From: Aquamicrobium defluvii
GTDB lineage: Bacteria; Pseudomonadota; Alphaproteobacteria; Rhizobiales; Rhizobiaceae
Reading direction: 5' to 3'
NCBI RefSeq assembly: GCF_004363725.1
Contig: NZ_SNZF01000016.1
Span: 1-64,000 of the forward strand
DNA length: 64,000 nt
This document shows, in pieces, positions 7,784 to 16,385 of the stretch. Both the position numbers and the translations under genes were made by a program. The notes below the pieces were generated by a model. The model was not told where the DNA came from. It searched no databases and worked only from the letters and a program-made list of their open reading frames with translations. Positions within the stretch are counted from its first letter, which is position 1; each line of letters begins with the position of its first letter.

Positions 7784-8998
7784 ATGTTGCAGCCAGCTTC
7801 TCAGAGCGTCAGAGACACTGCGTCGAAGATCGAGGTCTACACCTCGAAACTCTCTGCGGAGCTGAACGATATGCGTGAAGCTGTCTATCCACCCTCTGCG
7901 CAGAAAACATTTGGCCGGACATTCTCAACCCTTGACCTAGTGAGGCTACTCAAGGTTCCGGAAAGTACTCTTCGCCAGTTGACGCTGGAAGGGAAGGGGC
8001 CTTTGCCCGAGCGCGCAGAAAACAATAGGCGAACGTACACGATAGAGCAGGTCAAGGAACTGAGGCGATTCCTGGCCGAACTTCGTCCTGACGAAGCTGG
8101 CGAGCTGCTTCCGCATCGTCGCAAAGGGGAAAAGCTTCAGGTAATTGCTACGGCGAATTTCAAAGGTGGTAGTTCCAAGACAACCACTTCTATCCATCTC
8201 GCACATTTTTTAGGGCTTCAGGGTTATCGGGTCTTGTGTCTGGATCTTGATCCGCAAGCATCGATGACTGCGCTATTTGGTATTCAGCCCGAGTTCGATC
8301 TCGGCGAGAACCAGACAGCCTATGCAGCCATTCGATATGACAATGAGAGGCGGCCGCTCGCTGAAGTGATCCGGCCAACCTATTTCCCAGGTGTCGATCT
8401 AGTTCCTGGCAATCTGGAGCTAATGGACTTTGAGTTTGATACCCCGTCCTATCTGACCTCGAAAACCAGAGATGACCTGGGTTTGTTTTTCGAGCGGCTA
8501 AGCAGTGCCCTGGCCCGCGTCGATGATCGATACGATATCGTTATCATCGACACCCCACCGTCCCTTGGATACTCGACACTCGCTGCTCTTTATGCAGCCA
8601 CGTCCTTAATCATTACCGTTCACCCGGCGATGCTCGACGTTGCATCGTGCAATCAGTTCCTGATCATGATCTCCGATCTATCGGAGGTGCTGGGGCAGTT
8701 TGGAGCTAAATTTGAGCATGACTTTTTCCGCTTCCTGCTCACGCGCGTGAACCCGAATGACGGGCCGCAGAAGTACATGTCCGGAGTCATGCGCCGATTG
8801 TTTGGTGATGATGTACTCGTGGCGGAGGCGCTCGAATCGACGGCAATCGCCGGTGCAGCGGTAGCGAAGAAGACCCTATACGAGCTTGAGTCGGGTGAGG
8901 TCGGTCGTGAGGCGTTGAAGCGCGCAATTGAGAGCGCTGACCGAGTTAACTCCGAGATCCTCGACCTCGTTCACAAAGTTTGGGGACGTAGCACATGA
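7784..8998 (+). CDS. repA: plasmid partition ATPase RepA (ParA family)
   Basis: The 404-residue protein has an N-terminal HTH domain (about 45-105: STLDLVRLLKVPESTLRQLTLEGKGP). A ParA ATPase domain follows, with the deviant Walker A KGGSSKTTTS at 127-136, the A' strand LCLDLDPQAS and Walker B VIIDTPPSLG. In repABC plasmids RepA drives segregation with RepB bound to parS and represses the operon. Length and order are typical. Its stop overlaps the repB start (ATGA), indicating translational coupling. Confidence 0.95.
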   Translation: MLQPASQSVRDTASKIEVYTSKLSAELNDMREAVYPPSAQKTFGRTFSTLDLVRLLKVPESTLRQLTLEGKGPLPERAENNRRTYTIEQVKELRRFLAELRPDEAGELLPHRRKGEKLQVIATANFKGGSSKTTTSIHLAHFLGLQGYRVLCLDLDPQASMTALFGIQPEFDLGENQTAYAAIRYDNERRPLAEVIRPTYFPGVDLVPGNLELMDFEFDTPSYLTSKTRDDLGLFFERLSSALARVDDRYDIVIIDTPPSLGYSTLAALYAATSLIITVHPAMLDVASCNQFLIMISDLSEVLGQFGAKFEHDFFRFLLTRVNPNDGPQKYMSGVMRRLFGDDVLVAEALESTAIAGAAVAKKTLYELESGEVGREALKRAIESADRVNSEILDLVHKVWGRST

Positions 8999-10008
8999 AG
9001 AAAAGCATCCTTCAGCGAATGGCGGCCGCCGAAACCCGGACGGAATCTCCTGTGTCCTCGGACGCGTCCGACAAGCCCTCGCTGGCGCGGCGGCACTCTT
9101 CACCTGTCATTTCCAATGTGGGTCGGGCACTGACACAGCTCACAGAAGATAGTGTCATTTCACTCGATCCTGACCGTATCGACCGCTCCCCCTATAGAGA
9201 TCGCTTTGGCAACGACGAGGACGCGGCCAAAGAGCTCGAGGCGCTTAAGATTTCAATCGCAAGTGAAGGCCAAAAAATTCCGGTTCTTGTTCGGCCGCAT
9301 CCGACGAAAGCGGATCATTACCAGCTTGCATACGGTTACCGTCGATGGGCAGCGATCAAGGCCATAATGGCAGAATCGGACCGCCCGGAGACCATAAAGA
9401 TTCGAGCCTATGTTCGAGAACTTTCCGATCGGCAGTTGATTGAAGAGCAATCGCTCGAGAATGGTGTTCGGGAAAACCTGACCTGGATTGAGCAGGCAAT
9501 GTGGGCCGTACAGCTGAAAAGTGCTGGCCTTTCCCATCGCGCCATGTGCCCAATCTTGGGAGCTTCAGAAGCGGCAATATCGCATCTTTTTCGAGTGACG
9601 GAGGCGGTACCCGAAGACATCATTCTTGCGATCGGAAGAGCAAAGGGAGTTGGTCGACCGAAATGGACCGCATTTGCCGAGTTGCTGAAAGATCCGAGCA
9701 GCGCAGCACGTGTTCGTAAAATAATCGACACGGTCGAGTTTCGAGGCGCTGACAGCTCCAGCCGTATTGCCCAAGCGATACGTGCTGCAAGTTCGGCGGC
9801 CGACAAAGTGACTACGGAGCCAGCTGAAGAGATTGTTGACTTCGCCGTGGGTGACCGAGTTTTTGGCCGCATGAAGAGTAATTCGGCTGGAACTACGGTC
9901 TCAATCCCGAAGCAGGAACGCACTTTCGCGCGCTGGCTCGCGGACCGAATGCCTGATCTTCTAAGCGAATACAACAATCGTTCAGATCCAACTCACAAAG
10001 AGGTGTGA
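8995..10008 (+). CDS. repB: plasmid partition protein RepB (ParB family)
   Basis: The 337-residue product overlaps repA by 4 bp. After a variable N-terminus it has the ParB/Srx CTP-binding domain (IRPHP-type region KIPVLVRPHPTKADHYQLAYGYRRWAA, then EEQSLENGVRENLTWIEQA) and an HTH around 190-220. It should bind parS and load RepA. I searched by eye for the usual 16-bp parS consensus (GTTN4GCN4AAC) close to the operon and did not find a convincing copy. Confidence 0.95.
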   Translation: MKKSILQRMAAAETRTESPVSSDASDKPSLARRHSSPVISNVGRALTQLTEDSVISLDPDRIDRSPYRDRFGNDEDAAKELEALKISIASEGQKIPVLVRPHPTKADHYQLAYGYRRWAAIKAIMAESDRPETIKIRAYVRELSDRQLIEEQSLENGVRENLTWIEQAMWAVQLKSAGLSHRAMCPILGASEAAISHLFRVTEAVPEDIILAIGRAKGVGRPKWTAFAELLKDPSSAARVRKIIDTVEFRGADSSSRIAQAIRAASSAADKVTTEPAEEIVDFAVGDRVFGRMKSNSAGTTVSIPKQERTFARWLADRMPDLLSEYNNRSDPTHKEV

Positions 10009-10049
10009 TCGAGACACTCATTAATTGGTCAAGAGGAGAGACCGCGACA

Positions 10050-10105
10050 AAAGAAAAAGGCCCCCAAAACGTTTCCGTCATGGAAGCCTCTCTCAATTCC
10101 TAGCA
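10050..10105 (-). ncRNA. counter-transcribed RNA (incompatibility RNA) between repB and repC
   Basis: On the minus strand TTGACT (plus 10135-10140) and GATTCT (plus 10112-10117) are spaced by exactly 17 bp, placing the start near 10105. The RNA of about 55 nt ends in a GC-rich hairpin (GGC/GCC outer pairs, inner GGAA/TTCC) and a U-rich tail (plus 10050-10058). This is the standard position and size of the repABC ctRNA, which pairs with the repC leader and limits RepC translation. Confidence 0.85.
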
Positions 10106-10199
10106 AGATCGAGAATCGCATTTCCATGAATCCCAGTCAAGAGTCTTTGGCATCGTTTTGGTGAGCGGATTTCTTTTGCCTGAAGAAAGGTGAAGGAAT

Positions 10200-11438
10200 A
10201 TGCAGACGGGAAATGTGACGACGCCCTTTGGGCGGCGGCCGGCTGTGCTTGCTCTTGTAAAGAGGCAGCTCCAGACGTCCGAGACGAAACCAAGCCGCCA
10301 GGTCGAAAAATGGAAAGTGTTTCGCGACGCTTGTGAGGCCCGTGAACGCCTTGGCCTCCAGGACAGGGCGCTGACTGTGCTGGACGCATTGCTGACGTTT
10401 TATCCAGAGAGCGAGCTCAACTGCGATAGTGGATTGGTGGTCTTTCCATCCAATGCTCAGCTGTCTGTCAGAGCGCACGGCATAACCGGAACGACCTTGC
10501 GGCGGCATTTGGCTGCCTTGGTCGAAGCCGGGCTCATCCAGCGCAAGGATAGTCCGAACGGCAAGCGCTACGCTCACCGTGACAAGGGTGGCGATATCGA
10601 GCAGGCTTTTGGATTCGATCTTTCTCCACTTTTGGCTCGTGCTGCGGAACTTGCAGGTCTGGCACAGGAAGTCGCTGCCGAGCGCCTGCAGTTCAGACGA
10701 GCCAAAGAAGCGCTGACTATCTGCCGGCGTGATGTACGCAAGCTAATTTCCGCCGCGATGGAGGAGGGGGCCGACGGCGACTGGGAAGCCATCGAAGACA
10801 TGTATGTCGGCATTGTCAGCCGACTCCCCCGCAATCCTGACCGTCGCCAGGTGGAGGCAATCCTCGACGAGATGCAGCTTTTGCGCACCGAAGTCCTCAA
10901 CCTTCTGGAAAATCAGTTAGATTCTAAAAATATGGACGGCAATGCTGTTCAAAATGGCTGTCACATACAGAATTCAAAACCCGAATCCATCTATGAACTT
11001 GAACCTAGCTCTGGAAAAGAGCAGGGCGGAGCCGTCGAGCTGGAAGTAGCACCCAAAGCGGTTGCCCAGCCGTTGGCAAAGCCGGAACAGATGAAGGCGT
11101 TCCCGCTGTCGATGGTCCTGAAAGCCTGCCCGCAGATTTTGGATTACGGGCCCGGGGGGACGATCTCCCATTGGCGGGAGCTGATGGGGGCCGCGGTGGT
11201 GGTTCGATCAATGCTTGGTGTTAGCCCGTCGGCTTATGAGGAAGCGTGTGAGGTGATGGGGCCGGAGAACGCGGCGGTTGCTATGGCTGCAATCCTGGAG
11301 AGGGCAGGGCATATCAATTCGGCAGGTGGATATCTCCGCGATCTCACGCGTCGAGCGAGGGCAGGGGAGTTCGGGCTCGGACCAATGCTGATGTCGTTGA
11401 TGCGCGCCAATACGAACGGAGGCCGGAAAGCCGGGTGA
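10200..11438 (+). CDS. repC: replication initiator RepC of the repABC operon
   Basis: The 412-residue protein is a typical RepC: an N-terminal winged-helix domain (LSVRAHGITGTTLRRHLAALVEAGLIQRKDSPNGKRYAHRD, FGFDLSPLL), a middle linker, and a C-terminal domain starting near residue 300 (ACPQILDYGPGG, AGGYLRDLTRRARAGEFGLGPM). GAAGGA precedes ATG 10200. It is separated from repB by 191 bp holding the antisense RNA. RepC starts replication at oriV within its own gene. The Tn3-family element begins 20 bp after its stop codon, leaving the gene intact. Confidence 0.95.
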   Translation: MQTGNVTTPFGRRPAVLALVKRQLQTSETKPSRQVEKWKVFRDACEARERLGLQDRALTVLDALLTFYPESELNCDSGLVVFPSNAQLSVRAHGITGTTLRRHLAALVEAGLIQRKDSPNGKRYAHRDKGGDIEQAFGFDLSPLLARAAELAGLAQEVAAERLQFRRAKEALTICRRDVRKLISAAMEEGADGDWEAIEDMYVGIVSRLPRNPDRRQVEAILDEMQLLRTEVLNLLENQLDSKNMDGNAVQNGCHIQNSKPESIYELEPSSGKEQGGAVELEVAPKAVAQPLAKPEQMKAFPLSMVLKACPQILDYGPGGTISHWRELMGAAVVVRSMLGVSPSAYEEACEVMGPENAAVAMAAILERAGHINSAGGYLRDLTRRARAGEFGLGPMLMSLMRANTNGGRKAG

Positions 11439-11458
11439 GGGGCTGTGCTGACGCACTA

Positions 11459-11496
11459 GGGGTCGGTTCCGGTATGGGGCGAAATGACACCCTAAG
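11459..11496 (+). repeat. left 38-bp terminal inverted repeat of the Tn3-family element
   Basis: Begins GGGGTCGG and ends ACACCCTAAG; preceded by the target duplication CACTA at 11454-11458. Its partner is at 23168-23205. Confidence 0.93.
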
Positions 11497-11502
11497 CGCC
11501 CG

Positions 11503-11916
11503 TCAAGCGGCGAGCGCGTTAAGGATCGGGCATTCCGGCACGTCTTCGCCAGAGCATTGCGAGATCATTGTCACGAGCACCGCTTCAATGCGCTGGAGGT
11601 CGGCAATCTTGGCGCGAACCTCGGCTAGATGCGGTTCGGTCCGGCGCTGCACCTCCGCGCAGGTCTGGCTTCTGCAATCGACAAGATGAAGCAGGCCGCG
11701 GACCTCGTCGATGCCAAAGCCGAGTTCGCGCGCCCTGAGGATGAAGCGCAGGCGGCGGACGTCGGTTTCGTCATAGATGCGATAACCGCTGGCGCTGCGC
11801 GGCGGGTCGGGTAGCAGGCCGATCTTCTCGTAATAGCGGATGGTCTCCAGATGGCAGCCGGTCGCACGGGCCAATTGGTGGCGCTGCAGTCCCTTGGCGG
11901 AAAGAAGAGAATTCAT
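11503..11916 (-). CDS. merR: mercuric resistance regulator MerR
   Basis: The 137-residue protein has the MerR N-terminal HTH (QLARATGCHLETIRYYEKIGLLPDPPRSASGYRIYDE), a dimerisation helix and a C-terminal metal loop. Cysteines in VDCRSQTCAEV and QCSGEDVPECPIL match the three Hg(II) ligands of MerR. I chose the ATG at 11916 (MNSLLSAKG) because the longer frame reads through the mer promoter. It is divergent from merT, with the operator in between at 11931-11961. It should repress and, with Hg(II), activate merTPFA, and may act on two further promoters of the same type in this transposon. Confidence 0.92.
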   Translation of the reverse strand: MNSLLSAKGLQRHQLARATGCHLETIRYYEKIGLLPDPPRSASGYRIYDETDVRRLRFILRARELGFGIDEVRGLLHLVDCRSQTCAEVQRRTEPHLAEVRAKIADLQRIEAVLVTMISQCSGEDVPECPILNALAA

Positions 11917-11930
11917 GGTGAAAATACCTC

Positions 11931-11961
11931 TTGAGTCTGTACTGGCTACAGAGCCTATCCT
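11931..11961 (+). promoter_or_regulatory. MerR-type promoter/operator of merTPFA
   Basis: TTGAGT (11931-11936) and TATCCT (11956-11961) are separated by 19 bp. This over-long spacer is characteristic of promoters that MerR untwists. The spacer carries the dyad TCTGTA-CTGGC-TACAGA. Confidence 0.85.
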
Positions 11962-11992
11962 GTTTTCAGTCAGAAATCGAGGATGGTTTGCG

Positions 11993-12391
11993 ATGAACGA
12001 AATTGGTAGCAAGACATTGAATTCTTCGAAGGCGGCCGCCGAACCGGATCGGCGCGAGGGCGGGCTCGCGGCGATAAGCGTTATCGGCGCTTTTCTGGCA
12101 TCGGCCTGTTGCATCGTCCCGCTGCTCCTGGTGACACTCGGTGTATCGGGCGCATGGATCGGCAACCTGACGATGCTCGAACCCTATAAGCCCTATATCG
12201 CGGCGGCGACACTCGTGCCGCTCGGGTTTGGCTTCTGGCAGGTCTATTTCAAGCCCAAAGCCGCGTGCGAGCCGGGTTCCTACTGCGCCCGTCCGCGCTC
12301 CGCCATCATCACCAAGACCGCGCTTTGGATCGCAACGATCCTCATCGTGCTCGCCAGCACCATCGGCTGGTGGGCGCCGCTGTTCTATTGA
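11993..12391 (+). CDS. merT: mercuric transport protein MerT
   Basis: The 132-residue inner-membrane protein has three predicted helices. The vicinal pair Cys39-Cys40 lies in the first (LASACCIVPLLLV), and a second pair Cys92/Cys98 lies in the cytoplasmic loop (ACEPGSYCARP). These pass Hg(II) from MerP to MerA. ATG 11993 is preceded by CGAGG. It is first in the merT-merP-merF-merA operon under the MerR promoter. Confidence 0.93.
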   Translation: MNEIGSKTLNSSKAAAEPDRREGGLAAISVIGAFLASACCIVPLLLVTLGVSGAWIGNLTMLEPYKPYIAAATLVPLGFGFWQVYFKPKAACEPGSYCARPRSAIITKTALWIATILIVLASTIGWWAPLFY

Positions 12392-12408
12392 AACGAGGAG
12401 ATAACCAC

Positions 12409-12747
12409 GTGAAATACCTGTCGAAACATCTGGTCGCCGCGGCTGCGCTTGGCTTGAGCGGTACTATTATGCTGCCACTTGCCCTTCCCGCGTCCGCACA
12501 ATCCGCGTCGGAAACGGTTACCGTCAAGGAGCTGACGCAGACCTTCGCAATCGAGAACATGTATTGTGCCCTTTGTCCGGTCACCGTGCGCAAGGCCATG
12601 GAAGGCGTTGCGGGCGTGAAGTCGGTCAAGGTGGATTTCGAGGCCAAGACGGCGACGGTTGCCTATGACCCGTCGACCGCGACGGTCGCGGCCATTGCCG
12701 CTGCTTCCACCAATGTTGGCTATCCTGCCAAGGCGATCGGGAGTTGA
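12409..12747 (+). CDS. merP: periplasmic mercury-binding protein MerP
   Basis: GTG 12409 follows GAGGAG (12395-12400). The 112-residue precursor has a signal peptide ending near ALPASA (residue 30) and a heavy-metal-associated domain. Its binding site is MYCALC (Cys53, Cys56) instead of the usual GMTCxxC. It scavenges Hg(II) in the periplasm and hands it to MerT. Confidence 0.9.
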   Translation: MKYLSKHLVAAAALGLSGTIMLPLALPASAQSASETVTVKELTQTFAIENMYCALCPVTVRKAMEGVAGVKSVKVDFEAKTATVAYDPSTATVAAIAAASTNVGYPAKAIGS

Positions 12748-12751
12748 GTCC

Positions 12752-12970
12752 GTGCCTGACCGGTCCATGCTTGGCGTCGGAGTGGTTGGCGTCTTGATCG
12801 CGGCGCTGTGCTGTCTGGTGCCGATCCTGCTGGTGGCGGCAGGTTTGATCGGCGTGGGAGCGCTGACAACAGCGGTCTACGGTCTGGTGCCAATTCTCAT
12901 CCTCATCATTGCCGCAGCCGGTTACCTGCTGTGGCGACATCGTTCACACATCGATACCAGGAAACATTAG
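12752..12970 (+). CDS. merF: MerF-like mercury transport membrane protein
   Basis: The frame starts at GTG 12752 (or ATG 12767), 4 bp after merP stops. It codes for about 72 residues with two membrane helices. The first holds the vicinal pair Cys20-Cys21 (AALCCLVPILLV). Classical MerF has a second cysteine pair near the C-terminus; this one has none, so the assignment is to a MerF-like family rather than strict MerF. It ends 9 bp before merA, which fits an operon. Confidence 0.75.
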   Translation: MPDRSMLGVGVVGVLIAALCCLVPILLVAAGLIGVGALTTAVYGLVPILILIIAAAGYLLWRHRSHIDTRKH

Positions 12971-12979
12971 GAGATTTTC

Positions 12980-14410
12980 ATGTCTGACTGCTGTGCGCCC
13001 CAAAAAGGCAATGGCCGCTACGATCTTGCGGTGATCGGTGCCGGTTCGGCCGGGTTCTCGGCCGCAATCACGGCCTCTGAGCAGGGGGCGAATGTCGCCC
13101 TGATCGGCCACGGCACGATCGGCGGCACCTGTGTCAATGTCGGCTGCGTACCGTCGAAGACGATGATCCGCGCTGCCGAGGCGCTGCATGGTGCACGCGC
13201 CGCGCATCGCTTTCCCGGTCTTGCCGGGGAAGCCAACGTCGCTGACTGGGGCCGTTTGGTCGCCGCCAAGGACGACCTGGTGACCACGCTCAGGCAGAAG
13301 AAATATGTCGACCTTCTGCCACAATACAACGGCGTCGCCTATCTGGAAGGGAAAGCGCGCCTGAATGGTCAGGGCGCTCTGATTGTGAACGGCGATCCGA
13401 TCATGGCTGGCAAAATCATCATTGCTACCGGATCAGCGCCGGCCCTGCCGGACATTCCCGGCATTGGGGATGTGCCTTACCTCACCAGCACGACCGCGCT
13501 CGAGCTTTCCGAGCTGCCGCGTTCGCTGCTGGTGATCGGCGGTGGCTATATCGGCTGTGAACTGGCGCAGATGTTCGCCCGTGCCGGGGCGGAAGTGACA
13601 CTTGTAACCCGCCGCCGCCTGTTGCCGGAAGCCGAGCCGGAAATCTCCGCAGCATTGACCGGTTATCTTCGCGACGAGGGCATTACCGTCCTAACCGGCC
13701 TCTCCTATCGCCGGATCGCGCGCACGGACCGCGGTGTCGAACTGACGGTCGCCATCGACGGAGCGGACGAAGTGATCGCGGCCGAGCAGGTGCTTTTGAC
13801 CACTGGGCGGTCCCCGAACACCGGCGGTCTTGGCCTTGCCGAGGCGGGAGTTAAGCTATGCGGTAATGGCGGCGTCTTGGTTGATGAGCGGATGCGCACC
13901 TCAAAGCCTGGCGTCTATGCGGCAGGTGATGTCACCGGTCGCGACCAGTTCGTCTATATGGCAGCCTATGGCGCCAAGCTCGCTGCCCAAAACGCACTGA
14001 ACGGTGACAGCCTTGTCTATGACAATGCGGCCATGCCGTGGGTGACGTTCACCGATCCGCAGGTCGCGGGCGTCGGCCTGACCGAACAGGCGGCTCGCGA
14101 CGCCGGCTTCGAGACCAAGACTTCGATCGTATCTCTTGACCAGGTGCCGAGGGCGCTGGCCGCGCGCGACACGCGCGGGCTCATCAAACTGGTTGCCGAC
14201 GCCAAAAGCGACCGATTGCTTGGTGGACAGATCCTCGCGCCCGAGGGCGCCGACAGCATCCAGACGGTGGTGTTGGCCATCAAGCACGGCATGACGGCGA
14301 AGGCGCTCGGCGAGACAATCTTCCCTTATCTCACCACGGTCGAAGGGTTGAAACTGGCGGCGCAGGGCTTCGGCAAGGACGTGGCGAAGCTGTCATGCTG
14401 CGCCGGATAG
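12980..14410 (+). CDS. merA: mercuric reductase MerA
   Basis: The 476-residue flavoprotein reduces Hg(II) to Hg(0) with NADPH. The FAD-binding motif IGAGSAGFSAA is at about 19-29. The redox pair is GTCVNVGCVPSK (Cys51, Cys56). A second nucleotide-binding motif VIGGGYIGCELA is near 190, and the C-terminal vicinal cysteines LSCCAG (473-474) are essential for Hg binding. It lacks the N-terminal MerP-like domain, as do many compact MerA proteins, but keeps Cys4-Cys5. AGGAGA precedes the ATG. Confidence 0.96.
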   Translation: MSDCCAPQKGNGRYDLAVIGAGSAGFSAAITASEQGANVALIGHGTIGGTCVNVGCVPSKTMIRAAEALHGARAAHRFPGLAGEANVADWGRLVAAKDDLVTTLRQKKYVDLLPQYNGVAYLEGKARLNGQGALIVNGDPIMAGKIIIATGSAPALPDIPGIGDVPYLTSTTALELSELPRSLLVIGGGYIGCELAQMFARAGAEVTLVTRRRLLPEAEPEISAALTGYLRDEGITVLTGLSYRRIARTDRGVELTVAIDGADEVIAAEQVLLTTGRSPNTGGLGLAEAGVKLCGNGGVLVDERMRTSKPGVYAAGDVTGRDQFVYMAAYGAKLAAQNALNGDSLVYDNAAMPWVTFTDPQVAGVGLTEQAARDAGFETKTSIVSLDQVPRALAARDTRGLIKLVADAKSDRLLGGQILAPEGADSIQTVVLAIKHGMTAKALGETIFPYLTTVEGLKLAAQGFGKDVAKLSCCAG

Positions 14411-14419
14411 GAGGCTTCG

Positions 14420-14680
14420 ATGGAACCTTCGAACGGATACGGCCTTGCGGGATTGCTCGCGGCTAAGATCGTCTGCTGCGGCGCGATTGTACTGGCAGCA
14501 ACAGGCGCGATCAGCTTTGCCGGCCTTGCCAGTTGGCTGGTCGGCGGCGGCTACTTCTGGCTGGCAGCGGCCGTCTTGGCCATTGTCGGAATCTACTTGT
14601 GGCGGCACCGCGCGCGGGCAAATGGCAAGACCGACGGCAAAGGCCCCGTCGGTCAACCGATATACGGTCGGCGCAAGTAG
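14420..14680 (+). CDS. small membrane protein with vicinal cysteines, likely Hg transport accessory
   Basis: The 86-residue product has two hydrophobic helices. The first contains Cys19-Cys20 (AKIVCCGAIVLAATGA), as in MerT/MerC/MerF-type mercury carriers; the second ends in YLWRHRARA, almost identical to the end of the MerF-like protein two genes upstream. It starts 9 bp after merA. I infer a mercury uptake role, but no named family is certain. Confidence 0.7.
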   Translation: MEPSNGYGLAGLLAAKIVCCGAIVLAATGAISFAGLASWLVGGGYFWLAAAVLAIVGIYLWRHRARANGKTDGKGPVGQPIYGRRK

Positions 14681-14810
14681 TTCTGCTCAAAAGCGTCGCC
14701 GGATGTCATGTTGAGAAGGGTATTATTGCAGGCAGGGCGTTGCAAACCTTGCTGTGGGGGTTAGGTTTTTTGTCAGGGGGAAAAGTAGTCTTTTAGGAGA
14801 GGAGAATTGC

Positions 14811-16166
14811 ATGAGCGATAACAAAAGCTTCGATCTGATCGTGATCGGAGGTGGGACGGGTGGAAATGGTGTCGCCCGGATGGCCGCTGACGCTGGCTGG
14901 AAGGTCGCCAGCATCGACGCCCTTCCTTTCGGCGGCACCTGTGCATTGCGAGGCTGCGATCCCAAAAAGATGCTGATCGCCGTGACTGAGGGCATTGACT
15001 GGGCCCGCAACTTGAGCGGCAAGGGGCTGGAAGCACAGACATCCGTCGACTGGGCGGACATGATCGCCTTCAAGCGCACGTTCACCGACGCGATGCCTGG
15101 TCGCATCGAGGGCGGGCTGGAGAAAGCCGGTATCACCGTGTTGCATGGCGAGGCACGCTTCACCGGGCGAGACAAGATCGAGGTGAATGGCGAGATCTTG
15201 TCGTCCCGGAACTTTCATATCGCCACCGGCGCTCGGCCAATGACGCTGAATATCCCCGGCGAGGAGTTGCTGGCGACTAGCACCGACTTTCTCGAGCTGC
15301 CCGAACGGCCGGACCGGGTCGTGTTCGTCGGCGGCGGATTCATTGCGATGGAATTTGCCCATATCTCCAAACGCGCAGGGGCGCGGGAAGTCACGGTTCT
15401 GGAGATGATGGAGCGACCGCTGGGCAATTTCGACCCCGACCTGGTCGGTATCCTTTCCGAGGCGACCGCCGATCTGGGGATTGACCTGCGGACCGAGGCC
15501 AAGGTTCTGAAGATCGAGAAAGACGGGTCGGATTTCACCGTTACCTATAAGACGCCGGAAGGAAAGCAGACGATCAATTGTGATCTGGTGGTTCATGCCA
15601 CCGGGCGCGTGCCCAACATCGAGCATCTCAACCTGGAGGCCGCGGGCGTGGAATACGGCCGCAAAGGCATCAAGGTCAGCCCCTACATGCGGACCACAAA
15701 TTCCGCCATTTTTGCAGCCGGCGACTGTGCCGACAGTGGGCCTAATCTGACCCCGGTTTCGGCCAACGAAGGCCGGATTGCAGGCAAGAACCTGCTCGCA
15801 GGAAAGGATGAGCGCGCGGTCAGTTATCCGCCGATCCCAAGCGTTGTCTTCACGCTGCCGCAGCTTTCCTCGGTCGGCCTGTCCGAAGCCGCAGCACGCG
15901 ACAAGGGGCTGGCCTTTGACACGCATTTCGAAAAGACCGCCGGCTGGTACTCGTCGCTGCGGGTCGGGGCGCGCTACAGTGCCTACAAGGTTCTGGTCGA
16001 GAACGGGACCGGCCATATTCTTGGTGCACATCTGATCGGCCCCGGAGCGGAGGAACAAATCAATCTCTTTGCCATGGCTATGGGCGCAGGGCTGACCGCG
16101 AACAGGATCAAGGGCATCATCTTCGCCTATCCCAGCTATGCGTCGGACATCAGTTCGATGGTGTAG
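14811..16166 (+). CDS. glutathione-reductase-like pyridine nucleotide-disulfide oxidoreductase
   Basis: AGGAGAGGAG precedes ATG 14811. The 451-residue protein has an FAD motif (VIGGGTGGNG, residues 11-20), a redox-active pair in GGTCALRGCDPKK (Cys44, Cys49), an NAD(P) motif (FVGGGFIAMEFA), and the FAD-contact segment IFAAGDCADSGPNLTPVSA. Glutathione reductases and MerA differ at the C-terminus; here the usual catalytic His-Glu pair (HPTxxE) is missing and replaced by FAYPSYASDISSMV. It is related to MerA-like enzymes of mer clusters, but the substrate is unknown; thiol recycling during mercury stress is a reasonable guess. Confidence 0.85.
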   Translation: MSDNKSFDLIVIGGGTGGNGVARMAADAGWKVASIDALPFGGTCALRGCDPKKMLIAVTEGIDWARNLSGKGLEAQTSVDWADMIAFKRTFTDAMPGRIEGGLEKAGITVLHGEARFTGRDKIEVNGEILSSRNFHIATGARPMTLNIPGEELLATSTDFLELPERPDRVVFVGGGFIAMEFAHISKRAGAREVTVLEMMERPLGNFDPDLVGILSEATADLGIDLRTEAKVLKIEKDGSDFTVTYKTPEGKQTINCDLVVHATGRVPNIEHLNLEAAGVEYGRKGIKVSPYMRTTNSAIFAAGDCADSGPNLTPVSANEGRIAGKNLLAGKDERAVSYPPIPSVVFTLPQLSSVGLSEAAARDKGLAFDTHFEKTAGWYSSLRVGARYSAYKVLVENGTGHILGAHLIGPGAEEQINLFAMAMGAGLTANRIKGIIFAYPSYASDISSMV

Positions 16167-16385
16167 CTGATGCGGCAAGGCTGGCATTTCGATTGCGGGC
16201 GTCTCTGAAAACGCTCGACGCGACGGGGAGCAGAGTTTGGGAGGCGCCCCACCGGCAGACACACGATCGTTTCGAACGGCCAACGGCCTTACCATCGAGG
16301 ACAGCATGAGCAAAGGAATGTCCCCCAGTCAGCGATTCCCGACGGTCGAGCGTCTTAGTCCTGCCCGTTCAGCAGGATTACGCCC

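Noticed and set aside
14793..16313. 506-codon minus-strand frame opposite the disulfide reductase gene
   Set aside because: Long antisense frame caused by codon bias; no motifs, while the plus strand encodes a clear flavoenzyme.
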